Source: Numida meleagris | Taxonomy: Eukaryota > Chordata > Aves > Galliformes > Numididae | Assembly: GCF_002078875.1 (NCBI RefSeq) | Contig: NC_034412.1 | Location: 80,803,575 to 80,867,574, forward strand | Direction: 5' to 3' | Length of the DNA: 64,000 nucleotides | Shown: positions 52,749 through 64,000 of the stretch, one piece after another | Layout: each line of letters starts with the position of its first letter | Position numbering within the stretch: position 1 is the first letter of the stretch | Translations under genes and position numbers: made by a program | The notes under the pieces: model-generated | Seen by the model: only the letters and a program-made list of their open reading frames with translations | Database searches by the model: none | Told to the model about the DNA's origin: nothing

Positions 52749-52792
52749 TATATAATGACTATATATAATGACTTCACTCTCAAAGTGAAGTC
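52748..52792. repeat. 13-bp tandem repeat plus hairpin at a CR1 tail
   Basis: ATATATAATGACT occurs twice in tandem (52748-52760 and 52761-52773). The second copy runs into a perfect nine-base inverted repeat, GACTTCACT (52770-52778) and AGTGAAGTC (52784-52792), with a five-base loop. It directly abuts the CR1 3' terminus. Confidence 0.85.
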
Positions 52793-54501
52793 TTCCGTGA
52801 GTAAAAAGACATGAGAGCATCATCATGGTTGTTAATCCTTACCCCCACAGCCTTCCTGTTTTACATGTGTACCATTTAGAAATCTGAGTATTGGCAATGA
52901 AATTAAAATCTACCCTTTCAGGGAAATTCTCGTGTGTGTTAAGCAGAACTGACACACATCTCCATCTGCAGCTGATACCAGTTGTTCCCTGCATGCTGTT
53001 CAGGAACTTCACCATTCTTTGGATGTGCAAGCTTAGGAAGATGTTAGTCCCAGAAACACACCCTCTTCTTTTTTAGACATTTTTCTTCCACATAACACAA
53101 AGGACCTGAAAGCAGATTAAGTCAGGTATTGCAGTGTGTCCTTCTCATCACATCTAGGCAGACTTTCAGCATAAACATCATTCTTTCCTCTTTTCTTGGT
53201 CTGGGGTATCAAAAAACCCTCAGTGTTATAAAAGACCCAATTCCACAAGACAGAGAGTCCATAAAAATAAAATGAATAGCCATCTGGCTTATTTTCCTAC
53301 ATACTCTGTCTCCTCTAGTGGCTTATAGGCATATGTTTTGCCTACACATAGCCTTGCTTAAAGGTGCTATTTTGCATTGCCTGTAAACATGTCCCTCTCA
53401 GTTATGAGTGGAAAAAGGGAGAACCAGAAGGCTTGATTTACCAAAACAAATGGAGGCAGATGTAAATCGTAGTCCTAAGGCAGTGCATTCTCTGCACCCT
53501 AGGTGGGATTCTTCCTAATAAGGGATGGGAAAGGGCACGAGAAAGCAATCTGTAAGCTCTCTTTAGCTATTACTGCTTAATACTAATTATTACTTAATAA
53601 TGCATAGTGTTTATATTTCCTTGTACATGTTAAAAGTGCTGTAAAAGCATTAACTGGTTAATTCTCAGGACACCCTTGAGAGGTGGGCCTATGAGTATTA
53701 CCTTCATTCCATACTTCTTTCCATAATAAGGGAACAATTAAAATGAAATCGATCAGCTAACTTTATAGAGTCCCTTATTCCTACAAATAGGAAATAATAG
53801 GTCTAAATGAGTATACTTCTGGGTGTTTAAAAGCAGTATTCATCAGCTGGATTACAGCTGATTTTTCAATGTAATTAACTTTGTATCCAAAAATCAACTT
53901 TATTGGTTCACTTCTAGTATATTAAGCTCAATAGGAGGGATGCCCCATTTTCTCTGGCAATAATCAGGTTCCCTTCAGCCTTGTAATTGATTCAAGCAGG
54001 AACCATATTATTGTCTAGTAAAACAGAGCATCCCTCCTATTATCTCTTAAGTAGCAGTCAGTCTGGGAAGAAAACAGTTACAATGATATATGAAGTTAAG
54101 ACAGATGCCAACTAAATAGATATCTGAGTAAGCTAGAAAGAAGGAATTAAATAGTTTGAAGAATCAATAAAGGTACTACTTCCAGCTAACCATTGTGCAA
54201 CTCATCAACTAATCTCTCATTATTATTGTTCATATCCTGAGTGCCCGACACATAGCAAGCCCAAGAGGCCTCACAATCTAATTTGTCAGCTTTCATTTAG
54301 TTCCCACTGTTTTTGTACTCTCTTTCCTGTAGCATTCTAGTTCTCTGCATTTTGATGTCTCCACATTACTACATTAGTGCCCCCATTGCTAGAGGATTGG
54401 AGGACTTTCAAGGGCTGATTCTATTGCTCACTTTCTTACTGAGGGTTATGTCCAGAGTTCTGGGACAAAACCAGCTCAGTCAATATCAATCATATTTCCT
54501 T

Positions 54502-54532
54502 TTTGTTTGTTTGTTTGTTTTATTTATTTATT
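54502..54532. repeat. TTTG/TTTA tetranucleotide microsatellite
   Basis: About four TTTG units followed by three TTTA units. Simple sequence, likely length-polymorphic. Confidence 0.9.
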
Positions 54533-54636
54533 CATATTTTCAGTGCAGTGTGGTTACAAAAAATACTGTCTTTTTTGGAAAATAGGTATAACACAAGCAG
54601 TGCTTTTATTGCAGGTGAAGGGATCTCTGAAGGAAG

Positions 54637-54668
54637 GTGTTATGGCACTGGAGTGTTATGGCAGTGGA
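54637..54668. repeat. 16-bp tandem repeat, two copies
   Basis: GTGTTATGGCACTGGA is followed directly by GTGTTATGGCAGTGGA, one mismatch. Confidence 0.85.
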
Positions 54669-57600
54669 GCTTGGGCACAGCAAGAGTAATGAGGGAAATA
54701 TTTTTATCCTGGTAGAGAAGCAGGAATCTGAGAAGTGATTCACTTTCATGCCTGAAATGGAGTCTGTGAGGACTGCATCCATAGCAGCAAGAAGCTCCTG
54801 CAGGGACTGCAAGGAATACTAGCAGCTGGATTGCACTCAAGCTGGCACTGGCAATGGAAAGAGGAAATCTGACCAGTACAACATGAGGATACCTTGATAG
54901 TGGAATGAGCTTCTCTGAAGTAAGAAGAGACAGTCCAAGTTTGTTTGGGTTTGTTTCAGGATTCCTACCTGATCAGCTTTGGACAACAAAAGTAAGTGAT
55001 CTGGCTGAGAGGCTATGATCACATCTTCACAAGCTTAAGTTCTGTCTCACCATAGTACTGCCTAATTCTAACTAGGCTTCTGTGGCTTTAAAGGAACTAC
55101 AGACTTTTGGAGAAAGTAAAGACTCGGGACGTGGTGAGCACCTTTGCATTGGGATACAGTGCTAAAAGTCACCACATCCCAGCCGAGATAGTGCAGGATG
55201 GATGAGTATTTCCCGGTGCTCTACAGAGAAATGAAGCACATGAGCATCCAACACTTTGATCCTTTAGCTAACCTGCAGGACTTTGAATGTGAGCAGAGTG
55301 CCTGCCACTGAAACACTCATGTTTTGCATGACTGCTGGCCTCCTCCACTGGGTAGGAGCCAGGGAAAGTACCCCATATCTCAAACCAGTTTAAACTATGA
55401 AACTGTGATTCTCCTCCTCACTCCTTGTGCAAAGGCAGCAAATAAGGATAACCTGTCTGTGGTGTGAGTTGTCCCATTTGCCAGTGTGTTGGAAAAACAG
55501 GGAGAAGACTCAAATAGCAGGCACACTCTTGACCAGTGTCTTGCAGTGTCCCACTGAGCTGAGTTGCATGACTGCCTTTGTCCCGATTTGGATACAGCAG
55601 GAGGCTTACAGGGCCAAAGCTCAGACTCAGACACACACAAGGTGCAAATATACTTGCTGCAACTTCTAGCGGAGAAGAGGGAGGAAACCTCTCCCTTTTC
55701 AATAGGTTTGGCAGGGCTGCAGTTACACTGTCTCTGATCTGTCCCCAAATAGCTGTTATACCTCTCTTCCTCCTTTGCCACTCATGCTCCCCTTATCAAG
55801 AGAAAAATCAATCTTCTGTTTGTTCTTAAAACAGACTTAAGAGCTGTTATGGGTAGAAACCAGACACTAAATGTGCCAGGGCAGTTATTTTATTTTGTCA
55901 GATCTCAAATAGAATCACAATGCGTAAGGGGGGGAGAAGGAGTTGCTCTCTGCTATTGAATCTTGCAACTAAATTTGTTGCACTTGAACTATGCAGCTGC
56001 CATCAGTATTATGCCATTACACATTTAAGAGGACATTTACAGTGTTTAGAGACTTCCCTTCCACACCTTCTACACCATCAGATGGTTTAGAAGCAAATAA
56101 TCAAATGGAGAAGTTAAAAGACAATTGAATAATGCCAGCTCATTTCAGCACTGATCTGTATTTTGGGTAATTTACTCACATCCAAATGCATTTGTTTGCC
56201 TAACTCAGACCCTGTTGTCTGTTCTTCTTTGAGACACGGTGTGATAGCTGCAGCTGTGCTACCTTCCCACTTCCCTCATTTATCAAGGAGAGTGGAAGTA
56301 TCAGGTTCATTCCACTTACAAGAAGCCACATTTTGGATAATTTGCCCCAAAAATTTCAGATCAGACAGATAGAGACAGCAGGAGGACTGCAAGCCTCAAG
56401 TCAAAAGACTATTCTTGAAGGAACACAGACATTATTATGGTTACTATAGCTAAAATTACCTTGTTCCTTGACATTATTAAGCATAACAAATGTTGCCCAG
56501 AAGGTTCATAGAGCAGAGCTGAGCATTTATTAAAATGAAGTTAGCAGTATCTCAGTCTTGTACCACATTCCAAGAATGAAGAATGACATTTTATCTTACC
56601 TTCCATATTTTCTGTAGAATAAAATGCCAATTTCTTAACTATTTATTTTCAGAAGGAAGTTCTTTCCCTCTTACTCTAAGATTCTTCTTAAAATCTTGTG
56701 ATTTTGAGCAATGACATTTTTAGGCTATTTTTATGTTATTATCTTTCTGATTGTATCAAATCCTTTCATGGATTCTAGTCTTGGAAGATTTGTGGTGTGG
56801 TGCTACTAGTAATGAAAATGGTTGCAAATTAACAATTTAAAAAAGAATAAATAACCTCTCACCATTTTAATTTCTTCAGTTCTGCACTGCCTATGCTTTT
56901 AAAAATTTGTGAATAATGTTAATTCAATTATGGAGAAGCTACTCTTCACATATAACATTGAACAGTGTTCATTAACAAAGGGAAAGTCAAACGTTTTTCA
57001 TCAGATTGCATAGTCTTCTTAGATACTATATTCTGTTAAGTGTCTAGCTTTGTATAAAGTGTTACAGGGAGCATAACAACTGTGCTGTTTCAAATATTCA
57101 GATATATTGTAATATTCTTCCTGTCTGAAGGACTTGGTGATGCCAGATCAGATGAAATCATCTACTGAACACCATTGATGGGTTGCCCAAGATTTCTTTT
57201 TTCCCTGCTAAGCTTATGATCTTTTCCTGGAGAGAAGTTATCCGGAATTCTTAATTCTTTTTAGGTGTATTTTCTACCTTCAGAGGGAACTGAAAAGGGT
57301 ACTACTTTATCACTAAGATCACAATAAATCAAAGTACCATTTCCCCACATGGCTCGTCTTCATTGTTTTTAATCGTGATTTAACCAGTTCTTGCCCTCCT
57401 CCCCAGTGAGGGAGCAATCAATCTGCTCTACAAATTAGGAGTTTGCTCCAGTTGTTGGACTAAGTAGCTCAAATCAAATGTACAAAGTTATATCCTGGAA
57501 GTAAAGGATGAGACCAGGAAACAACACTGAACCTATTGCAAGTAAAAAAAAGAAGTTGTGAGATGGAAGAAAAGATTTGCAGCTTGTTGAGTACAAAGTG

Positions 57601-58129
57601 CTGTGAAGTGGCGTGCTTCTGACCAAGGAAACTCTTTGCAGTTTCTCTACATTTTTTTCTTGGAAAACAGATGGAATATGCATTTTTTGGAGACCTAGTG
57701 GGGCTAAGAAAAGTGAATTATAAAAGAATATTTTTGAGCTTTAGCGCTGATTTCTTACCAGAGCAAGAATAAAACAGAAAACCACAAATCCACAAGACTC
57801 TGAAGATTAGTAGAAGGGAGGAAAAATATTACAAACATTATTTTTCTTGTAGCATATAATACTGTCTGCCATCTTTTTACTGATGTAGCCAGGATCAAAC
57901 AAGCTTCATACTCCATTTTACTATGAGCCTTAATAGAAATGTAGCAGAGTACCAATAAATGAAATGCAGAATGAAATTCAGTAAGGTGAGGTAGTTGTTG
58001 TTTGCTTGCCACTGATACATAATGAACTCAATATAAAAGACAGAAGAGTTTTGAGTAGAGAGAATACGTAGATTTTTATCGGGGAAACCTTTTTTCTCCT
58101 TTCCTCTGAGTCTCAGAATTAATGGCAAA

Positions 58130-58350
58130 GGTGGTTAAATGCAGAGGAGCTCATTAATCTGTCTGTGTCTGGAGCGTTTTACAGAGATACCATGCAAATC
58201 AATGCCTGTGAGGTAGTTAGCATTATGCTTATGTAAGCAGCACTACACAGGCACAAAATCTACTGTTCTTTAATTGTGCAACGTTTGAACCAATATTTAT
58301 TTAATTTTGTTTAATAATGTCAGTAGGCAGCATGAAACTGCTAGGTTTTT
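58130..58350. promoter_or_regulatory. Enhancer-like block (candidate only)
   Basis: The block combines GCTCATTAATCTG, an octamer ATGCAAAT (58192-58199), GTAGTTAGCATTATGC and TTTAATTGTGCAAC within about 200 bases, resembling vertebrate conserved noncoding elements in texture. There is no coding potential. Conservation cannot be judged from one sequence. Confidence 0.25.
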
Positions 58351-59340
58351 TCTGAAGGAGGTGAGTGAACTGAAAGCACGCACACAAAAAAGCACTGTTG
58401 CAGACCCTTTTTCTCTGTAAATTTCTTTCTTGGAACAGAATTTAAATTCTGAAAAAATATTTATGCAGAAAAGAAATACTGCGCTTTTCCCTTATACCTT
58501 CATGGCTATTGGAAACCCATGTGCAGGAGGGTAACTGTTACTGTACTCTTAGTGTGATTAAACATTTCCTAGCTTTCCAGTTTTACAAGGCAGGAAGCTG
58601 CCAGTGCATTTTTCATGGCATCAAATAAATGCTCTACATCCTTAATTAGCAATCTATATCAGTGCTGAGGCCAATACAGACATAAATAAAAGCTATGAAT
58701 GCTGCTGTGCACTCAGTATAAAACAGAGCATAAAGATTAATAAACAAAGGAAATCAAAAAAGTTTCTGTTGAGTGCCACAAACAGATACACTGAGAACAT
58801 CAATTCTTCCTCTGAGGCATTAAGCTCAAAGCATTAAAATGTGTCAAAAAATGAAAGATTTTTATACAGAACTAAATATTGTTCAATGGTAAAAATAGCT
58901 TTCCTCATTCTTGGTTAGACAGAAGAGAAGTACCCTCAGGGTAGTAAAGGGCCTTATCAGCAGAGAATAATAGAAAACTGATGGAGGGAAATAATCTCTC
59001 TCATCTCAGAGGGGTGACTATAGTTGTTACATTACACTTGTTGCTGTTTATCTATATGCAAGACTCTACAGTATCTTTCAGATTAATTTAGTATTTTAGG
59101 AATCTGTCATACCTTTGGGGGAAGTGACTCGATTTGGAGATTCCTAGCGGATGTGAATGAAGGCAGCAGCATTCATTTCAGAACCAGTTGCAGTACAAGT
59201 TGGGATGATTTGATGCAGAAGCAAGGCTTTTGCAAATACCCAGTGACAGCAGTTATATAAATTATCAACACAATTTTGACTAAAAAAAAATTAAAAACTT
59301 GAATTTCATGTTTGCGAAAGTGAAGGACTGAGAACATTTA

Positions 59341-59415
59341 TAGAATCACAGAATCATAAGGATTGAAAGAGACCACTAAGATTATCTAGTCCAACCGTCA
59401 ACCCACCACCACCAT
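59341..59415 (-). mobile_element. CR1 LINE, short 3' terminal fragment
   Basis: The plus strand reads TAGAATCACAGAATCATAAGG, two reverse-complement terminal octamers, then the reverse of CTTAGTGGTCTC and GGTTGGACTAGAT. This is the CR1 3' end on the minus strand, about 75 bases long. Confidence 0.92.
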
Positions 59416-61573
59416 TTGTCTGTTTAGTGGAAGATGTTTATCTGGCTCCTATCACGACTGACAGAGGCACATGGAGCCTACTTCTCTCCTCAGAGATGGT
59501 TTCAGTCCCATCACTTCCCACTGCTCTGGTTGTATCAGCTCAGAGCAAAGCAGCAGCTCCTGAGAGGCTTCACCCACAAGTAGCAAAGCTTTCCTGCTCA
59601 TTACAGAATTGGGCTCCTTTCTGTCAAATTTCTGAACAAAGCTGAGTTCATCTTATGGGTGGCAGACACCTGTGATCCAAATTAAGTCCTCTTAAGACAT
59701 CATTCACTGCTCTGGGCTCATTATCAAATGCTACAGTTTGGCTGAAACATGTAAATGAAACTGCTTATACCTCTCTAAGATTTTCTGAGATTAACTTAGA
59801 AATATTTGCTCTTAACTCAAAACCTGATGCTCCTAAAATTTAAATAAAATCCATTAATCAGTTGTGAGATCAGTGATGGTGATTTATTGTGCTGTAGTAA
59901 GACTTTAGGACATCTTTGTCATATATCCTCCAAAATGAAAGGTATGCAACATTTATAAATGTAATCTCTCCCAGCAGACAAACCTAAATGAAACAGAGAT
60001 CTAGACCAAGCATGTTGTAATGACTATTAAGGTAGATAATCAGAATAATTATGAGTTTGAGAGTTAGCTTGAGCATGTAGCGGTTGAATTTTCTGTCAAG
60101 GTATTTAGAGAAAGAAGCAACTAGCTAAACAGACAATGGAAATGGTTGAATTGCATCATATAGTGTTTTGCCTAAGGTTTAGCCCTACAGACAAATATAG
60201 GAACAATTGCAGAAATTTTAATACAGAAAATATATACTGCTATGGCTTGTGAGAAATAATTCCCCAACTAAAAGAAGAAAGGCATTCAGGGAATCACTTT
60301 AAGAGCCAAAGCTATCAGTTATAAACAGGCAGGCAAACTATGGTACTTCCATGGTAATAATAAAAGCACTTACCTCTGTTTCAACTACATGGACTTCTCT
60401 TTACCCTGGACTCATGCATACTTCTCAGGAGAAGATAAATTCATATGTAATGTATCTCTGGCTTTCAATTTCATTGTGATGAACCCACCAGGTGGATAAC
60501 ATAGTCCATCCTATGTTTTACAGAAGAGCTAAATTACATTGTGCCCTCCATGTGTTCCAGGGGATATTGATTAGACTGCTTCAGAGTCTGAAGAAGAAAA
60601 AAAGAAAATGTACTATGAATTTCCTCATCTACATATTTTCTTTTCATCTTCCCATTTTCTGGCAATAATTAGTTTGCAGAAGTCAGCAGGGCTTATTTAT
60701 TTTCTCGCTTGAAATACCACAGTTGCATTTTTAAAATAGACCTCGGGAGATCCGGGGAGTGTATTCTTCGTGTAAAAAGTTAACAAAGTGTTTGGGAATT
60801 CTCATCCCTTATTCTTTTGTTAGCTTAAATAACAGGCAATATCTTAATGCCTGTTTGCTTGTAACTTCTACAGACAGAGTTATGTGAAAAAAAGGACCAC
60901 AGAGACACTAATATTACAGGGCAAGTTGGATCAAGAAATATTTAATGCCAGTCCAGAGATTCAACGGCAAAAGCTGCTAAAAGAAAATTATTACAATGAG
61001 TATAAAATTATTATAAAACTGTCACATTTCCAATATTTCATATCACTTCTGACCATAAGCTCTGCAGCTATAAAAGCAGTATCTTTTACTTCTTCAATGT
61101 GCACAGATGATGGTTTGCGTTCTTCGGGGTTTATCATGTTAAAATGCCTTTAATTATATCGCAGATAGCTGTTCAGAAGGCATTCTTAAATCTCTTCAAG
61201 GTCAAAACCTTACTTCTTGCTGATCCTCAGATCATCATTCTATGATTTCTGTTTCACTGACATAATATCTCTGTTACTCTTAGGGATCACTATACTGCTG
61301 TGGAGGCTACGCTGGCATAGCATTACATCAACTGTCCCTAAAGGTTCAAATGCTGTTTGTTGATGTCTATTTCTCTTTTAATAATCCTTAAAAGTCAGAT
61401 GGGTAGAAAACTGATGTATGTACTTCATATTTGAAAAAGGTAGTAATATTGCTAAGTTACTCTTTTATTTTTGCTACAGTTGTGTTCATGAATATCAAAC
61501 ATATGGTAAACAGAAGAAGCATCTTACAAACTTATGTTTCTGATGACATATTGTAATGAAAATGAGAAAGAAA

Positions 61574-61590
61574 TGATTGGTTGCCAATCA
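61574..61590. promoter_or_regulatory. CCAAT-box inverted repeat (candidate NF-Y site pair)
   Basis: TGATTGG and CCAATCA form perfect seven-base arms around TTG, putting a CCAAT pentamer on each strand. No core promoter was recognised nearby, so function is doubtful. Confidence 0.25.
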
Positions 61591-63343
61591 CAACTATAAC
61601 TAGGCACCTTGAGATCCCGAGACCATGTGTAATTTGTGTTGAATTTAAACGATTGCTAGCTATATAGCACACAGTAATAGACTCCACTCCCAAACTATTA
61701 ATTTTAACTCAGACACAAAAACTCAAAGAAGAATCTTCTTCATGGATCACTGCCCTTGTTAACAAGTATCAAATAGGATAAATTGTATATTATAGCACTG
61801 TCCACTAGCTCTGCTATGTTTAAATCTTTCTGTGTTTCTATAATTATGACACTCCCTTCTAACAGAATGATCACATCCACCAGTTAAAGAAAACTGATAT
61901 AAACTGAAATTTTCCCTTTTAGTATGCATACTCTTCATAAAATATTCTGGTTGGTATACAAGCTAAGAACATTAAAGAACCAAATTTCCAGCAATCCACG
62001 AATTCTGAACTTCCCCAATGAACTTTTCATGCAGAGTCCTTCTCTAATACACAGAAACAAGAGAATCGTTGTAAATATATCACTGCAAATATGCTTCAGT
62101 TCATTAAATGAGTCCACAATACAAAGTACTTCTACAAAAGTGTAACCTATCATACACAGTAAGATAAACAAATATACTACTACTGTTATATATAAAATTA
62201 AGGATTATCTTCACAGCTAGTCTGGATGTATGCCTATATTCCACTGATAGAAAGAAGAGACAAAAACCAAAAAGTCCTTTTGAAAGAAATAAAAGTTAGA
62301 ATAACAATGAAATCAAAAGCAGCATCCCTATTTCACATGTAAGACAGTACTTAAGTTTAACAAAATTCCAAATCCAAACAAACCTTCCAGCTCTTTTGAT
62401 TACTTATAGGATGGTTTTGTTTACCAATTATGTAAATACTCCTGCAAATTTTTGTTAGAAACTGGAAGGAAGGAACACTTCATAATTTTTTGTAGTTTTT
62501 AGAAAACAGAATCCAGCAACTTCCATTCATGGTAGCAGAGTTATGCATTTAATTCTCCATCCATTGTGCTAAGAATTGAGTGCTCTGCAAAATACAATAT
62601 CAGTTCAAGTGTTACCTTCAAACTATACGGAAAGGTCTTGCTCAAAATTAAAGACATAAAGAGTTTGCAAGATGCAGTGTCAAACAGAAAGCTATAATGG
62701 GTCACACTGGATAGTAAATATAAAAATATAAATTTAAATAAAGAATAACTAAAGAATTGTTATCTATAGATGAATACACTCACTGTCACCAAGACTTGCA
62801 AACTACTCTCTTCTTGACTCAACTACGACTTGCCTTGCATATATCTTGTTGTTTGGTGCACACTTAATTTTGAAATAAATGCTTAGGAGTGAGTGAATCA
62901 CTAGTCCACGTTTATTAATCATTTCTGGAGACAATTCTACAAAATGAGAAAGGATTTTTGAAAATCTGACTATGCTTTTTGCTCATTTTCATTTTGAGTG
63001 TGCAAGATTGAAAAGGTAAGCTTTTTATGGGGAGATTGTGATGTTGATTACTTAAAAATAAGAAGTCTATTTTAATGAGAATTCCCCCTTCTTTTACTTA
63101 TCTGCAGTAATGTTAAATAATGAGATTTTAAATGTCTCTTGTGCTATATAGTTCTATAAGATACGGTTCCCTTTAAAGCAAAATATTATTTATAGCATGA
63201 AAAGCACATTGATTCTTCACCCAGAACTCTATCATTACAGAAACCTAATGAAGAAGTTAGTCCATCAAAGTGAAGAATATTAAACTGATTTGTTTGTCTA
63301 GAAAAAATATAATCAGCTCTTCACACTTTTGTTGCATTACCTG

Positions 63344-63363
63344 TAATTAAGACTAATTAAGAC
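63344..63363. repeat. 10-bp tandem repeat, two copies
   Basis: TAATTAAGAC occurs twice in perfect tandem. Confidence 0.85.
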
Positions 63364-63852
63364 TGAGGTACTCAAATATGAAATTGTTAAGGAAATCTGC
63401 GGGCTCTGATTTCCTATTTGTCAACTTTTATTTGATAACAGCAGGTTAAATTCTGATCTGAGGAACATTTAGCCTCAAACTATCATGCAGATTGTTTTGT
63501 ATCTTCGTAATTGCCAAAACTGCTTTGGTCAAAACTCCTGAACACATTTTATTGCTAATTTTGGCAATAAACCTGTTAATTAGTTAATTGTAAAGCATTA
63601 CTGAATCAAGTAAAAAGGATCCATCTGTTTATAAAATAAGATTTCTTCTGGGCATAACATTTACAAACCACAGTGGTAGACGCAATATCACCTATTTGTT
63701 GATAAAATCCCTTGCTCGTATTAGAGCTAAAAAGTGACTTTAAAGTAGATTTGTATTATATCATGCACAGTTAATACTACCAAAGTTGTAATATCATCAG
63801 GAGGGCTGGAAATAGTGGCAAAGAGCTATAACCCCTCTCTTCTCTGTGTCAC

Positions 63853-64000
63853 TGAAGCAGATCTGGCATAGAGGGATGTTACCGAACTCCGGCAACCCCT
63901 CTCATACTACCCTTGCACACAAAGAACCAAAACCCGGTCCTGACCAGTCACTGCACGTACACATCAATATGATGAGCAGCAAAATGGCGTTTATTGTTAA
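63853..64000 (-). mobile_element. Alpharetrovirus-like endogenous LTR (R-U5 part, cut by window edge)
   Basis: On the minus strand the sequence contains a polyadenylation signal AATAAA (63995-63990) followed at once by CGCCATTTTGCTGCTCATCA, the layout and wording of the R region in avian sarcoma/leukosis-type LTRs (AATAAACGCCATTTT). A U5-like stretch follows and ends with CTGCTTCA at 63853, the CA end expected of an LTR. No primer-binding site follows to the left, so this is the outer edge of a solo LTR or of the 3' LTR of a minus-strand provirus; U3 and any internal genes lie to the right, outside the window. The six bases TGTCAC (63847-63852) would be the target duplication if the boundary is right. 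The U5 is longer than in leukosis viruses, so it belongs to a related, not identical, family. Confidence 0.72.
63990..63995 (-). promoter_or_regulatory. LTR polyadenylation signal
   Basis: AATAAA on the minus strand, directly upstream of the R-like sequence of the LTR. Confidence 0.65.

Larger units (their letters stand above)
52793..59340. other. Stretch without recognised genes
   Basis: AT-rich with a somewhat more GC-rich part at about 54600-55800, where several overlapping open frames occur on both strands (for example 55395-55781 minus, 55418-55702 minus, 55578-55829 plus). Overlap in many frames with no family resemblance points to low stop density, not coding. No known repeat was recognised. 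Confidence 0.5.
59416..63852. other. AT-rich stretch without recognised genes
   Basis: No exon, RNA or known repeat was recognised. Small items: a CCAAT inverted repeat at 61574-61590 and a 10-bp tandem repeat at 63344-63363. Open frames at 60884-61153 (+) and 61935-62171 (-) have no family resemblance. Confidence 0.55.

Noticed and set aside
55395..55829. Several overlapping open frames on both strands near 55.4-55.8 kb
   Set aside because: Simultaneous openness in many frames indicates slightly higher GC with fewer stops, not a gene; no domain was recognised.
63790..63852. Primer-binding site and retroviral leader left of the LTR
   Set aside because: The bases adjoining the LTR end on the minus strand do not begin with the TGG expected of a tRNA-complementary site, so this side looks like host flank.
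1..64000. Bacterial or phage-type features (operons, CRISPR, IS elements)
   Set aside because: No long coding frames, no Shine-Dalgarno-spaced gene strings and no regularly spaced repeats; the repeats present are avian.

Overview
The window reads as vertebrate nuclear DNA from a bird, most likely a galliform (chicken/turkey/quail group). The evidence is four kinds of repeat that I recognise: several CR1 LINE 3' ends in both orientations, an internally deleted mariner element of the Galluhop type, the R-U5 part of an alpharetrovirus-like LTR at the right edge, and an AT-rich, operon-free sequence with only short open reading frames. No protein-coding exon, tRNA, rRNA or CRISPR could be supported. 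The longest open frames (about 100-135 codons) look like chance products of base-composition skew or lie inside transposable elements. The window is therefore best described as intergenic or deep intronic DNA.

Layout: 1-9214 is AT-rich unique sequence with a pyrimidine-rich block at about 7640-8330. CR1 remnants lie at 9215-9481 (-), 11840-11968 (+), 31892-32055 (+), 39161-39595 (+), 52661-52748 (+) and 59341-59415 (-). An internally deleted Galluhop-like mariner element occupies 46061-46806 (-) and is itself interrupted by about 289 bp of foreign sequence. An endogenous retroviral LTR begins at about 63853 (-) and runs out of the window.

The most notable large-scale structure is 13971-21012. 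A 480-base N gap (17910-18389) is flanked by two nearly identical copies of the same locus. Copy B (18390-21012) matches copy A (13971-16498 plus 17815-17909) with three transition differences and no small indels, but lacks a 1,316-bp block (16499-17814). The left contig stops inside the shared sequence and the right contig starts inside a poly-A tract that is also shared. I read this as two overlapping contig ends, probably two haplotypes differing by a 1.3-kb presence/absence variant, that the assembler failed to merge. It is probably not a biological tandem duplication.

No new gene system is visible. Possible regulatory content is limited to sequence-only candidates: clustered CTAATTAG-type sites near 49.0-49.2 kb, an octamer-containing local duplication near 32.4 kb, enhancer-like AT-rich blocks near 25.8 and 58.2 kb, and a G-quadruplex-prone run at 22.66 kb. 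All of these need a conservation or chromatin test.
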